Of a DNA stretch of 64,000 nt, positions 22,395 to 30,362 are shown piece after piece. The notes beneath the pieces were generated by a model, which saw only the letters and a program-made list of their open reading frames with translations, ran no database searches and was not told the DNA's origin. A program made the position numbers and the translations under genes. Source of the stretch: Oryzisolibacter propanilivorax (GTDB lineage: Bacteria > Pseudomonadota > Gammaproteobacteria > Burkholderiales > Burkholderiaceae_C); the NCBI RefSeq assembly GCF_900103645.1, contig NZ_FNHP01000003.1:186001-250000 (forward strand), given 5' to 3'. The stretch's first letter is position 1; each line of letters begins with the position of its first letter.

Positions 22395-23603
22395 ATGGCG
22401 CGAAGCCTGACGCGCCTCCTGGCCCTGCCGGCAGCGCTGGCCTGCGCCCTGGCGCTGGGGGGCTGCGCGCCGCTGCCGCGCCCGGCGCCGGGCGACAGCG
22501 ACGGCGTGCAGCGCGCCGGCGCCACGCCTTCCTGGCTGCGCATCCTGGGCACGGCCGCCATCGCGCCCGGCACCGAGTGGGGCGGCAGCGTCTTTGGCGG
22601 CATCTCCGGCATCGACCGCGACCCGGCCACGGACGAGTACCTGCTGATCAGCGACGACCGCTCGGCGCGCGGCCCGGCGCGCGTCTACACCGCGCGCCTG
22701 CGCTACGGCGTGCAGGGCCTGGCGCCGCCCGAGATCACCGGCGTGCACTTGCTGCGCGCGCCCGATGGCCGGCCGTTCGCCGCACGTAGTGCGGCGCGCG
22801 TCCGCGTGGACGTGCCCGACGCCGAAAGCGTGCGCTGGCTGCCCGGCGCCGCGCAGTTCCTGTGGACCAGCGAGGGCGACTTCGGCCGCGGCTTCGGCCC
22901 GCAGATGCGCGCCGCGCACGCCGACGGCAGTCACGCGCGCAGCTGGACGCTGCCGCCTGCCTTCCAGCCCGGCCCAGGGCATGGCCCACGCGGCAACGGC
23001 ACGCTGGAGGGCCTGGCGCTGGCGCCGGACGGCCGCAGCGCCTGGCTAGCGATGGAACTGCCCTGGCGCCAGGACGGCCCCACCGCGCGCCACGGCCGGC
23101 CGGGCGCGCCGGTGCGCATCACCCAGCTGGACCTGGACAGCGGCCGGCCGCTGCGCCAGATCGCCTACCAGCCCGACGCGCCGCCGCAACCGCGCGCCCT
23201 GCCCTTCGGGCCCGAGCTGAACGGCGTGAGCGAGATCCTGGCCGACGGCCCGCACCACCTGCTGGTGCTGGAGCGCGCCTACAGCACCGGCCGCGGCTTT
23301 GCCGCGCGGCTGTACCGCATCGACACGCGCAGCGGCAGCGACACCCTGGCGCTGCCCGCGCTGGCGCCGGGCAGCCACCGTCCGGCGGCGAAGACGCTGG
23401 TCGCCGACTTCGCCGCGCTCGGCCTGCCCGTGGACAACCTGGAGGGCATGGCCTGGGGCGCGCCGCTAGCGGATGGCAGCTGCGTGCTGGTGCTGGTCAG
23501 CGACGACAACTTCAACCCGGCGCAGGCCACGCAGTTCATCGCCGCCGAGTACCGCCCGCCCGGCGGCGGGAATGCCGCCTGCGGTACAACCGGCGGGCCA
23601 TGA
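22395..23603 (+). CDS. phytase-like esterase lipoprotein
   Basis: The 402-residue protein has a lipoprotein signal (MARSLTRLLALPAALACALALGGC). A 'phytase-like' beta-propeller domain follows (GGSVFGGISGIDRDPATDEYLLISDDRS, LEGLALAPDGRSAWLAME, NLEGMAWG). These proteins are annotated as esterase-like or phytase-like; the substrate is unknown. An upstream in-frame ATG at 22188 overlaps the radC stop but would add about 69 Ala/Pro-rich residues ahead of the signal peptide, so 22395 is preferred. The stop overlaps the next start as ATGA. Confidence 0.85.
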   Translation: MARSLTRLLALPAALACALALGGCAPLPRPAPGDSDGVQRAGATPSWLRILGTAAIAPGTEWGGSVFGGISGIDRDPATDEYLLISDDRSARGPARVYTARLRYGVQGLAPPEITGVHLLRAPDGRPFAARSAARVRVDVPDAESVRWLPGAAQFLWTSEGDFGRGFGPQMRAAHADGSHARSWTLPPAFQPGPGHGPRGNGTLEGLALAPDGRSAWLAMELPWRQDGPTARHGRPGAPVRITQLDLDSGRPLRQIAYQPDAPPQPRALPFGPELNGVSEILADGPHHLLVLERAYSTGRGFAARLYRIDTRSGSDTLALPALAPGSHRPAAKTLVADFAALGLPVDNLEGMAWGAPLADGSCVLVLVSDDNFNPAQATQFIAAEYRPPGGGNAACGTTGGP

Positions 23604-24268
23604 ATGCCGCCGTCCGTCCCAGCCTGTCCGTCCACTCGTTCGCCGACCTGAAGCCGGTGCGGCGCGCGCTGGCCGAGGCCGCGGCGCAGCAGGCCGAGCG
23701 CGAGCGCCTGCAGCGCGAGGCGGCACGGCGCGCGCAGATCGAGCGCCAGCTGTTCGCGCACAGCGTCGGCCCGGTGCAGCCTTTGCGGGGCCAGGACGAG
23801 CGCCACTGGCACCAGCACCAGCTCCCTGAGCCGGTGCCGGTGCAACGCCAGCTGGACGAGGCGCGCGTGCTGCTGGAGTCGCTCAGCGACGAATTCGACG
23901 TGACCACGCTGCTGGACGTGGACGACCAGCTCAGCTACCGCCGCCCCGGCATGGGGCTGGACGTGACGCGCAAGCTGCGCTCGGGCGCCTGGAGCATCCA
24001 GCGCCACCTGGACCTGCACGGCCTGCGCACCGACGAGGCGCGCGAGGCGCTGGCCGAGTTCATCCGCCTGGCGCACCGCACCGGCCTGCGCTGCGTGCGC
24101 GTGGTGCACGGCAAGGGCCTGGGCTCGCCCGGCCGGGTGCCGGTGCTCAAGAGCCGGGTGCAGCGCTGGCTGGTGCAGAAGAAGGAAGTGCTGGCCTTCG
24201 TGCAGGCGCGGCCACTGGATGGCGGCGCCGGGGCGCTGGTGGTGCTGTTGGTGCCGGGAAGGCGTTAG
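23600..24268 (+). CDS. Smr-domain protein
   Basis: The 222-residue protein has an N-terminal charged helical region (residues 20-60, rich in Arg/Glu). A C-terminal Smr domain (about 135-205) has the signature LDLHGLRTDEAREALAEFI and HGKGLGSPGRVPVLK. Stand-alone Smr proteins are DNA or RNA endonuclease-like factors; recent work links some to ribosome collisions. The ATG overlaps the upstream stop (ATGA), so it is likely cotranslated with the lipoprotein gene. Confidence 0.88.
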   Translation: MNAAVRPSLSVHSFADLKPVRRALAEAAAQQAERERLQREAARRAQIERQLFAHSVGPVQPLRGQDERHWHQHQLPEPVPVQRQLDEARVLLESLSDEFDVTTLLDVDDQLSYRRPGMGLDVTRKLRSGAWSIQRHLDLHGLRTDEAREALAEFIRLAHRTGLRCVRVVHGKGLGSPGRVPVLKSRVQRWLVQKKEVLAFVQARPLDGGAGALVVLLVPGRR

Positions 24269-24403
24269 CCCCTTTTTTCGGCGCCACGCGCCGGAGGCGT
24301 CCTGGCGTAAACCCCAGCAAACCACCTGGTCCGGTTGCAGCAGGCAGTCTAGGTGCCGACCATGGCGCTCCAGCACCTGCCTACTAACACCAAGGAGATC
24401 GGT

Positions 24404-25372
24404 ATGCACCATAAAAGAGCTTGGCTAGTCGCCAGCGCCGCCCTGGCCCTGGGCGCCTGGGCCCTGCCTGCCGCGGCGCAAGCCGACCGCCCCATCACCA
24501 TCGTCGTGGGCGCATCGCCTGGCGGTTCCACCGACACGCTGGCGCGCGTCATCGCGCAGAGCATGGGCGCCACGCTCAAGCGCACCGTGCTGGTGGAGAA
24601 CAAGCCCGGCGCGGGTGGCAACATTGCTGCGCAGTACGTGGCCAAGAGCGCACCGGACGGCTCGACGCTGCTCATGAGCTTCACCAGCCACACCATCAAC
24701 GCCACGCTGTTCAAGAAGCTGCCGTTCGACCCGGTGGCCGACTTCACGCCCATCACCATGGTCGCCCAGGTGCCCAGCGTGCTGGTGGCGCGCAAGAACG
24801 CACCCTTCGACGACGTGCGCGGCCTGATCGACTACGCCCGCAAGCACCCGCAAAAGCTCAGCTTCGCCATCGGCGGCCAGGGCTCGTCGCTGCACCTGGC
24901 CAGCGAACAGTTCAAGTTCGCCACCCAGACCGACATCGTCAACATCCCCTACAAAGGCACCGGCCCGGCCCTGACCGACCTGCTGGGCGCCGACACGGTG
25001 GACCTGATGTTCGCCAGCACCATCAACGTGCTGCCGCACTACAAGCAGGGCACGCTGAAGTTCCTTGGGGTGAGCAGCCTGAAGCCGCTGCCGCAGTTCC
25101 CTGGCCTGCCACCCATCGCCGACGTGGTGCCGGGCTACCGCTCCGAGGCCTGGTTCGGCCTGTTCGGCCCGGCCAAACTGCCGGCCGAGGTGACGCAGCA
25201 GCTCTACGGCGCAGTGCGCAAGGCACTGGAATCGCCCGAATACCGCCAACGCATGGAGAGCGAGGCCGCCACTGTGCCCACGATGACCCCGGCGCAGTTT
25301 TCGGAGTTCGTCAAGAAGGACGTGCAGTTCTGGGGCGACATCGTGAAGAAGTCCGGGGCCACGGTGGAATGA
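24404..25372 (+). CDS. tripartite tricarboxylate transporter-type binding protein (Bug family)
   Basis: Periplasmic solute-binding protein of 322 residues with a clear Sec signal (MHHKRAWLVASAALALGAWALPAAAQA). Bug-family landmarks are present: ITIVVGASPGGSTDTLARV, NKPGAGGNIAAQYVAKSAPDG, NIPYKGTGPALTDLLG. AAGGAG lies six bases before the ATG. No TctA or TctB membrane partner is nearby, as is common for expanded Bug families in Comamonadaceae. Its stop overlaps the dehydratase start (ATGA), tying its ligand to that pathway: probably a branched or substituted di- or tricarboxylate. Confidence 0.93.
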   Translation: MHHKRAWLVASAALALGAWALPAAAQADRPITIVVGASPGGSTDTLARVIAQSMGATLKRTVLVENKPGAGGNIAAQYVAKSAPDGSTLLMSFTSHTINATLFKKLPFDPVADFTPITMVAQVPSVLVARKNAPFDDVRGLIDYARKHPQKLSFAIGGQGSSLHLASEQFKFATQTDIVNIPYKGTGPALTDLLGADTVDLMFASTINVLPHYKQGTLKFLGVSSLKPLPQFPGLPPIADVVPGYRSEAWFGLFGPAKLPAEVTQQLYGAVRKALESPEYRQRMESEAATVPTMTPAQFSEFVKKDVQFWGDIVKKSGATVE

Positions 25373-26649
25373 CACCGCGCACCCTGGCACAGAAGCTGGT
25401 CGGCCGGGCCTGCGGCCATCCGCAGGTGCAGCCCGGCGACATCGTCACCTGCCGCGTGGACCTGGCGATGATGCACGACTCCGGCGGACCACGGCGCCTG
25501 AAACCCCACCTGGACGCACTGGGCGTGGGCGTGTGGGACCCCGAGCGCATCGTGGTCGTCACCGACCACTATGTGCCCGCCACCGACGCGGGCAGCGCGC
25601 AGATCGTGCGCCTGGCGCGCGACTGGGTGCGCGAGCAGGGCATCCGCCACTTCTACGACGAGCAGGGCATCTGCCACGTGGTCACGCCGCGCCACGGGCA
25701 CCTGCACCCGGGCATGTTCGCCGTAGGCGGTGACAGCCACTCGTGCACCGGCGGCGCTTTCGGCGCCTACATGTTCGGCATCGGCGCCACCGAGATGCTG
25801 GGCGTGGCGGTGACGGGCGAGATCTGGCTGCGTGTGCCCCACACCATCGCCATGGAGTGGACCGGGCGGCTGCCGGACGGCGTGTGCGCCAAGGACATGA
25901 TGCTGCACCTGTGCACCCGCTTCGGCATGGAGGGTGGCCAGTACGAGGCCGTGGAGTACTGCGGCGAGGCCGTGCAGGCGCTGTCGATGAACGAGCGCAT
26001 GACGCTCGCCAACATGACCGCCGAGCTGGGTGGGCAGGTGGGCCTGATCGCCCCCGACGCCACCACGGCGCAGTGGCTGCAGGACGCGGGCGTGCCGCCG
26101 CAGGCGCTGCAGGACCTGGCGCACTGGCGCACGGATGACGGCGCGCCCCTGCTGCAGCACCATCGCCTGGCCGCCGGCGCGCTGGCGCCGCAGGTGTCCG
26201 CGCCCGGTTCGCCCGCCCAGGCCCAGGACGCCGCGGCCTTCGCGCACGAGCGGCTGGACATCGCCTACATCGGCGCCTGCACCGGCGCCAAACTGGACGA
26301 TCTGCGCATGGCCGCGCAGGTGCTGCGGGGCCGGGGGCGCGCCGCGCCGGGCGTGCGGCTCATGGTGGCGCCCGCCAGCGCCCAGGACCAGCGCCAGGCC
26401 GCGGAGGAAGGCGTGCTGCAGGTGCTGCTGGACGCCGGCGCCGAACTGCTGCCTACCGCCTGCGGCGCCTGCGCCGGCTACGGCGCCAATACCTTCGGTC
26501 CTGATACCACCGCCATCAGCACCACGGCGCGCAACTTCACCGGCCGCATGGGCGCGGCGTCCTCGCGCGTGTTCCTGGGCTCGCCCTATACGGTGGCGGC
26601 CTCCGCCCTGGCCGGGCGCATCACCGACCCGCGGGAGGTCCTGGCATGA
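25369..26649 (+). CDS. aconitase-family hydro-lyase large subunit
   Basis: A 426-residue 3-isopropylmalate-dehydratase-type large subunit. The cluster cysteines are Cys126 in GGDSHSCTGG, Cys304 in IGACTGAKLDDL and Cys365/368 in PTACGACAG. The second motif reads ACTGAK where LeuC and aconitases usually have SCTN, so this is unlikely to be LeuC itself. With the following small subunit and the PEP mutase/lyase gene, a dimethylmalate-dehydratase-like or methylcitrate-like dehydration is plausible. The substrate is not shown by sequence. Confidence 0.88.
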   Translation: MTPRTLAQKLVGRACGHPQVQPGDIVTCRVDLAMMHDSGGPRRLKPHLDALGVGVWDPERIVVVTDHYVPATDAGSAQIVRLARDWVREQGIRHFYDEQGICHVVTPRHGHLHPGMFAVGGDSHSCTGGAFGAYMFGIGATEMLGVAVTGEIWLRVPHTIAMEWTGRLPDGVCAKDMMLHLCTRFGMEGGQYEAVEYCGEAVQALSMNERMTLANMTAELGGQVGLIAPDATTAQWLQDAGVPPQALQDLAHWRTDDGAPLLQHHRLAAGALAPQVSAPGSPAQAQDAAAFAHERLDIAYIGACTGAKLDDLRMAAQVLRGRGRAAPGVRLMVAPASAQDQRQAAEEGVLQVLLDAGAELLPTACGACAGYGANTFGPDTTAISTTARNFTGRMGAASSRVFLGSPYTVAASALAGRITDPREVLA

Positions 26650-27194
26650 GCGCAACGACCATGGCTGGCGAGGCCGGCCGCTGCTGGGTCTTCGGCGACG
26701 ACATCAACACCGACTACCTGGCGCCGGGCAAGTACATGAAGTTCGCCATCGACGTGATCGCCCGCCACTGCCTGGAGGACGTCGAGCCCCGCTTCGCGGC
26801 CGAGGTGCAGCCGGGCGACATCGTGCTGGCCGGGCGCAATTTCGGCGCGGGCTCCTCGCGCGAGCAGGCCGTGGAGGTGCTGCGCCACCTGGGCGTGCGC
26901 TGCGTCGTCGCCCGCTCCTTTGCCGGGCTGTTCTACCGCAACGGCTTCAACCTGGGCCTGCCGCTGCTGCTGGGCCCGCAGGCGCCGGAACTGCCCGCCT
27001 GGGGCATCGCGCCGGGCACGCCGGCGTGGCTGGACCTGCCGTGCGCGCAGCTGCACGTGCAGGGCCAGGATGAGGCCCTGCGATGCCAGCCCATTCCGCA
27101 GCACCTGCTGACCTTGGTGGCCGACGGCGGCTTGGTCGCGCACCTGCGCAAGCGCATCGAACGCGAGCGCCAGCGCCCCCCTTCCCTGGATTGA
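26646..27194 (+). CDS. aconitase-family hydro-lyase small subunit
   Basis: The 182-residue swivel-domain partner of the preceding large subunit. LeuD-type landmarks are FGDDINTDYLAPGKYM (residues 15-30) and the substrate-binding AGRNFGAGSSREQAVE. Its ATG overlaps the large-subunit stop (ATGA), as expected for a heterodimer made in equal amounts. A generic LeuD label would mislead, because no other leucine genes are near. Confidence 0.9.
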   Translation: MSATTMAGEAGRCWVFGDDINTDYLAPGKYMKFAIDVIARHCLEDVEPRFAAEVQPGDIVLAGRNFGAGSSREQAVEVLRHLGVRCVVARSFAGLFYRNGFNLGLPLLLGPQAPELPAWGIAPGTPAWLDLPCAQLHVQGQDEALRCQPIPQHLLTLVADGGLVAHLRKRIERERQRPPSLD

Positions 27195-27202
27195 GTGAAC
27201 GC

Positions 27203-28057
27203 ATGAGTCTGCAACAACGCATTCGCGAACCCGGCATCGTGGTCGCCCCGGGCGTGTACGACGCCCTCTCCGCCCTGCTGGTCGAGCGGGCCGGCCTGCA
27301 GGCCGCCTACCTGTCGGGCGCCAGCGTGGCCTACACGCGCTTCGGCCGCTCTGACATCGGCCTGCTGAGCCTGGACGACGTGGCCAACGTCACCACCAAC
27401 ATCCGCGAGCGCGTGGAACTGCCGCTGATCGTCGATGCCGACACGGGCTTTGGCAACGCGCTGAATGTCATGCGCACCGTGCGCCTGTTGGAGCGCGCCG
27501 GCGCCTCGGCCATCCAGCTGGAGGACCAGACCGCGCCCAAGCGCTGCGGCCACCTGCAGGGCAAGTCGGTCATCGGCGTACAGGAGATGTGCGGCAAGAT
27601 CCGCGCCGCGGTGGATGCCCGCCGCCAGGCCGACACCGTCATCATCGCGCGCACCGACGCCGTGGCCGTGGAAGGCCTGGACGCGGCGCTGGAGCGCGCT
27701 GCGCGCTACGCCGAGGCCGGCGCCGACATGCTGTTCGTGGAGGCGGTGCGCAGCCGCGAGCAGATGCAGCGGGTCAACCGCGAGCTGGGCGCGCTGTGCC
27801 CGCTGATGGCCAACATGGTCGAGGGCGGCCTGACGCCGGTGTCCGGCGCACAGGACCTGGCAGAGCTCGGCTACCGCCTGGTGATCTTTCCTGGCGGCAC
27901 GGTGCGCGCGCTGACGCACGCGCTGCAGGGCTATCTCGCCAGCCTGCAGGCGCACGGCAGCACCGCCCCGTGGCAGGGGCGTATGCTGGACTTCGACGGT
28001 CTGAATGCCGTCATCGGCACACCCGAACTGCTGGCCCTGGGACAGCGCTACGGTTGA
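27203..28057 (+). CDS. isocitrate lyase/PEP mutase family lyase
   Basis: The 284-residue TIM-barrel enzyme has the superfamily landmarks LSGASVAYTRFGRSDIGLLS, the metal-binding DADTGFGN, and the catalytic-loop EDQTAPKRCGHLQGK. The KRCGH form fits 2-methylisocitrate lyase, dimethylmalate lyase or oxaloacetate decarboxylase branches rather than PEP phosphomutase. It would cleave the C-C bond of the hydroxy acid made by the upstream dehydratase. It starts eight bases after the small-subunit gene. Confidence 0.9.
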   Translation: MSLQQRIREPGIVVAPGVYDALSALLVERAGLQAAYLSGASVAYTRFGRSDIGLLSLDDVANVTTNIRERVELPLIVDADTGFGNALNVMRTVRLLERAGASAIQLEDQTAPKRCGHLQGKSVIGVQEMCGKIRAAVDARRQADTVIIARTDAVAVEGLDAALERAARYAEAGADMLFVEAVRSREQMQRVNRELGALCPLMANMVEGGLTPVSGAQDLAELGYRLVIFPGGTVRALTHALQGYLASLQAHGSTAPWQGRMLDFDGLNAVIGTPELLALGQRYG

Positions 28058-28139
28058 GCGCGCCCACGGCAGGCGAGGCAGCCGCGCCGATAATTCTCCG
28101 CACGCGCCTGCCACGGGCGCGGCGAGGAGACGAGCGCCG

Positions 28140-28895
28140 ATGGCTTTGCCTGCTTCACCCCCGTTGTTCCAGCAGGTGGCGCAGGTGCTGCGCCAACGCC
28201 TGCAGGACGGCACCTATCCGCCAGGCATCCCTCTGCCGGGCGAGCGCGAGTTGACACGCGAGTTCGGCGTGGCGCGCACCACCATCCGTTCGGCCCTGGC
28301 GCGGCTGCAAGAGGAAGGCTGCGTCACGCGCCTGCGCGGCCAGGGAACACTGCCGGTGCCCCAGCCCAGTACCCAGGAGCATTCCAAGATCCGCAACGGC
28401 CTGCTGGAAAACATCCTGCGCTTTGGCCAGCGCACGCGCATCGCACTGGTGTCCGTGCAGTTCGTAGCGGCCGTGCCTGCCGTGGCACGGGCGCTGCAGG
28501 TGTCGCCAGGCAGTCGCGTCATGCAGGTGGTGCGGGTGCGCAAGTCGCGCCAGACACCACTGCTGTGCACCGAGGCGTACCTGCCGCCGCACGTGGCCGC
28601 GGCCATCGACCTCTGCGCGCTGCAGGACATGCCACTGCTGGAGGCGATCGAGCGCGCGGGCCATTCCTTCGCGCAGGGTGAGCAGGAACTGATCGCCGTG
28701 CAGGCCACACCCGAGGTGGCGGCGCTGCTACAGATCGAGCCAGGAGCACCGCTGCTGCGCGTCAGTCGAGTGGTTTCGAATGCGCAGGGCGTGCCGCTGC
28801 AATACCTTCTCGGTCACTATGCGCCCGAGCGTTACCAATACCGCATGCGCCTGTCGCGCACGGGGGGTGCTACGCAGGTGTGGATCACCGATTGA
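28140..28895 (+). CDS. GntR family transcriptional regulator (UTRA domain)
   Basis: The 251-residue HutC-subfamily regulator has an N-terminal winged helix (residues 8-75, LPGERELTREFGVARTTIRSALARLQEEG). A C-terminal UTRA ligand-binding domain spans about 95-240. GAGGAG lies upstream of ATG 28140. It follows the catabolic genes on the same strand with an 82-base gap, and probably controls them in response to the substrate or a CoA/acid intermediate. Confidence 0.92.
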   Translation: MALPASPPLFQQVAQVLRQRLQDGTYPPGIPLPGERELTREFGVARTTIRSALARLQEEGCVTRLRGQGTLPVPQPSTQEHSKIRNGLLENILRFGQRTRIALVSVQFVAAVPAVARALQVSPGSRVMQVVRVRKSRQTPLLCTEAYLPPHVAAAIDLCALQDMPLLEAIERAGHSFAQGEQELIAVQATPEVAALLQIEPGAPLLRVSRVVSNAQGVPLQYLLGHYAPERYQYRMRLSRTGGATQVWITD

Positions 28896-28925
28896 ACGGT
28901 AAGTGCTGCCGTGTCCGCGTGGGGC

Positions 28926-29327
28926 TCAGCGATTGCGCATCCAGTCCGCAGTGCCCATGAAACTCTCGTTCAGGCGCTCGCGCAGCGCTGCTGGCACGCC
29001 CTGCTCGCCCATCGCTTGGTCCATGCAGGCGACCCACTGGTCGCGCTCCAAGATGCCGATGGAAAACGGCAGGTGCCGCGCGCGCAGGCGCGGGTGGCCG
29101 AAGCGGCTCTGGTAGTGATCCGGCCCGCCCAGCCAGCCACAGAGAAACCAGAACAGCTTGTCGCGCGCGTCCTGCAGCGTGCTGCCATGCGCGGCGCGCA
29201 GCTCGGCATAGCCAAGCTCCAGGTCCATCAGATCGTAGAAGCGATCGACCAGCGCGCGCACGCCGGCCTCGCCGCCCAGCTGCTCAAAGGGGGACTGCGC
29301 GGGCGGTGGCGAGGTGTCAGGCGGCAT
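28926..29327 (-). CDS. group II truncated haemoglobin
   Basis: The 133-residue globin has family points in order: PFEQLGGEAGVRALVDRFYDLM (Tyr B10), a WFLCGWLGGPDHY stretch, the proximal His in FGHPRLRARHLPFSIG, and Trp G8 in RDQWVACMDQAM. It binds haem and O2/NO. Start ATG 29327 (MPPDTSPPPAQ) is preferred over longer frames. It is convergent with the GntR gene. Confidence 0.9.
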   Translation of the reverse strand: MPPDTSPPPAQSPFEQLGGEAGVRALVDRFYDLMDLELGYAELRAAHGSTLQDARDKLFWFLCGWLGGPDHYQSRFGHPRLRARHLPFSIGILERDQWVACMDQAMGEQGVPAALRERLNESFMGTADWMRNR

Positions 29328-29423
29328 GGGCCAGAAATCTCCAGGAAAACCAGCACAGGCCAGCGTGGAACAAGGAAAGCGTGCTGCTATTTTAGTAGTG
29401 CCTGGCAGACTGGGTAGGGCCAA

Positions 29424-29483
29424 AAATTGGAATCTGACCCCGATTAACGCGCCGATTAACGGTGGAAATTGGAATCTGACCCC
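29424..29483. repeat. paired 18-bp repeats with inner 8-bp repeats
   Basis: AAATTGGAATCTGACCCC occurs twice in the same direction (29424-29441 and 29466-29483). Between them CGATTAAC occurs twice (29441-29448 and 29453-29460). The complement GGGGTCAGATTCCAATTT is a widespread proteobacterial repeat often seen beside small transposases. No transposase is present here, so this looks like a remnant or scar next to the cyanase stop. Confidence 0.7.
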
Positions 29484-29491
29484 AATAAAGA

Positions 29492-29935
29492 TCAGTAGTC
29501 CTTGTACGGCAGGAACTTGCCCGACAGCACCACCCGCACCCGGTCGCCCTTGGGGTCGGCTTCGCGCTGTATGTCCATGGAAAAGTCGATGGCGCTCATG
29601 ATGCCGTCGCCGAATTCCTCGTGGATCAGCTCCTTGAGCGTCGAGCCGTAGACGTTGACCACCTCGTACCAGCGGTAGACCAGCGGATCGGTGGGCACGG
29701 CAGTGGCCAGCGAGCCCTTGGACGGCACGACCTGCAGCCAGCGCTGCTCCTCGTCATTCAAGCCAAAAATGCCGCCCAGCGCCTCGGCCTGCTCGGCCGT
29801 GGCGGTCATCTGGCCCAGGCACAGCGCGGTGGTCCATTCCTTGGACCGCCCCAGCTGCGCCGCCACGTCGGCCCAGCGCAGGCCCTTGGCCACCTTGGTG
29901 CTGATGATCTTCTCGGTCACGTCCATGCGGTTCAT
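29492..29935 (-). CDS. cynS: cyanate hydratase
   Basis: Cyanase converts cyanate and bicarbonate to ammonia and CO2. The 147-residue protein begins MNRMDVTEKIISTKVAKGLRW. An N-terminal HTH-like domain is followed by the C-terminal active domain YRWYEVVNVYGSTLKELIHEE and SAIDFSMD, holding the catalytic Arg, Glu and Ser. GAGGAGG sits five bases before the ATG. No cynT carbonic anhydrase, CynR regulator or cyanate transporter gene lies beside it. Confidence 0.96.
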   Translation of the reverse strand: MNRMDVTEKIISTKVAKGLRWADVAAQLGRSKEWTTALCLGQMTATAEQAEALGGIFGLNDEEQRWLQVVPSKGSLATAVPTDPLVYRWYEVVNVYGSTLKELIHEEFGDGIMSAIDFSMDIQREADPKGDRVRVVLSGKFLPYKDY

Positions 29936-30052
29936 GCGGTCCTCCTCAAGGGGTTTGCGGGTTGTCCACGCCCGGTCGGGCGCCCGGCCATTGTGGGCAG
30001 CGTCTGTCAGACGGGCGATGACCTGCATCAAGCCCGGCATCCGGGCTGCACC

Positions 30053-30286
30053 TCAGACCGCAGGGCGCGTGCGCAAGCTGTCCGCCCAATCGTCCCGCGG
30101 CATGCCCTGGCCGGCCGGCTGCTGGTCGCGCGAGTTCGAGCGCCACAACCCGCCCGCCCAGAACAGCTGCGGCGCGGTGCGGTACCAGAACCAGCGGCCG
30201 TCGGCGTCCTGCGCCAGCCAGTTCCAGCCATCGGGGGCTTGCGACCAGTCGGGGGCGTTTTCGGGGGCAGTGGTGGAGTCAGGCAT
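30053..30286 (-). CDS. small Trp-rich protein of unknown function
   Basis: This 77-residue reading frame starts at ATG 30286 and is acidic and unusually Trp-rich (WSQAPDGWNWLAQDADGRWFW, then FWAGGLWRSN). No family is recognised. The pattern Asp-Gly-Arg-Trp-Phe-Trp-Tyr recalls short WW-like or DUF2510-like folds, but that is only a resemblance. Composition is not that of a GC shadow, which supports a real gene. It lies upstream of cynS on the same strand. Confidence 0.55.
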   Translation of the reverse strand: MPDSTTAPENAPDWSQAPDGWNWLAQDADGRWFWYRTAPQLFWAGGLWRSNSRDQQPAGQGMPRDDWADSLRTRPAV

Positions 30287-30307
30287 GGCGCAACGGAGAT
30301 TTCAGAT

Positions 30308-30362
30308 AAAAACGGCTGTGGCCCATATTCCACGACGGCCTATAGCTACATTTTCGATAGCA
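30308..30362. repeat. 3' intergenic element copy at the permease end
   Basis: The plus strand reads AAAAACGGCTGTGGCCCATA, then TTCCACGACGGCCTATAGCTACATTTTCGATAGCA, ending on the permease stop codon. It shares AAAACGGC, GCCCATATTCCA and AGCTA with the copy at 41358. Confidence 0.6.

Noticed and set aside
26646-27194. leuCD of leucine biosynthesis
   Set aside because: No leuA or leuB nearby, an unusual cysteine motif, and linkage to a Bug protein and a C-C lyase point elsewhere.
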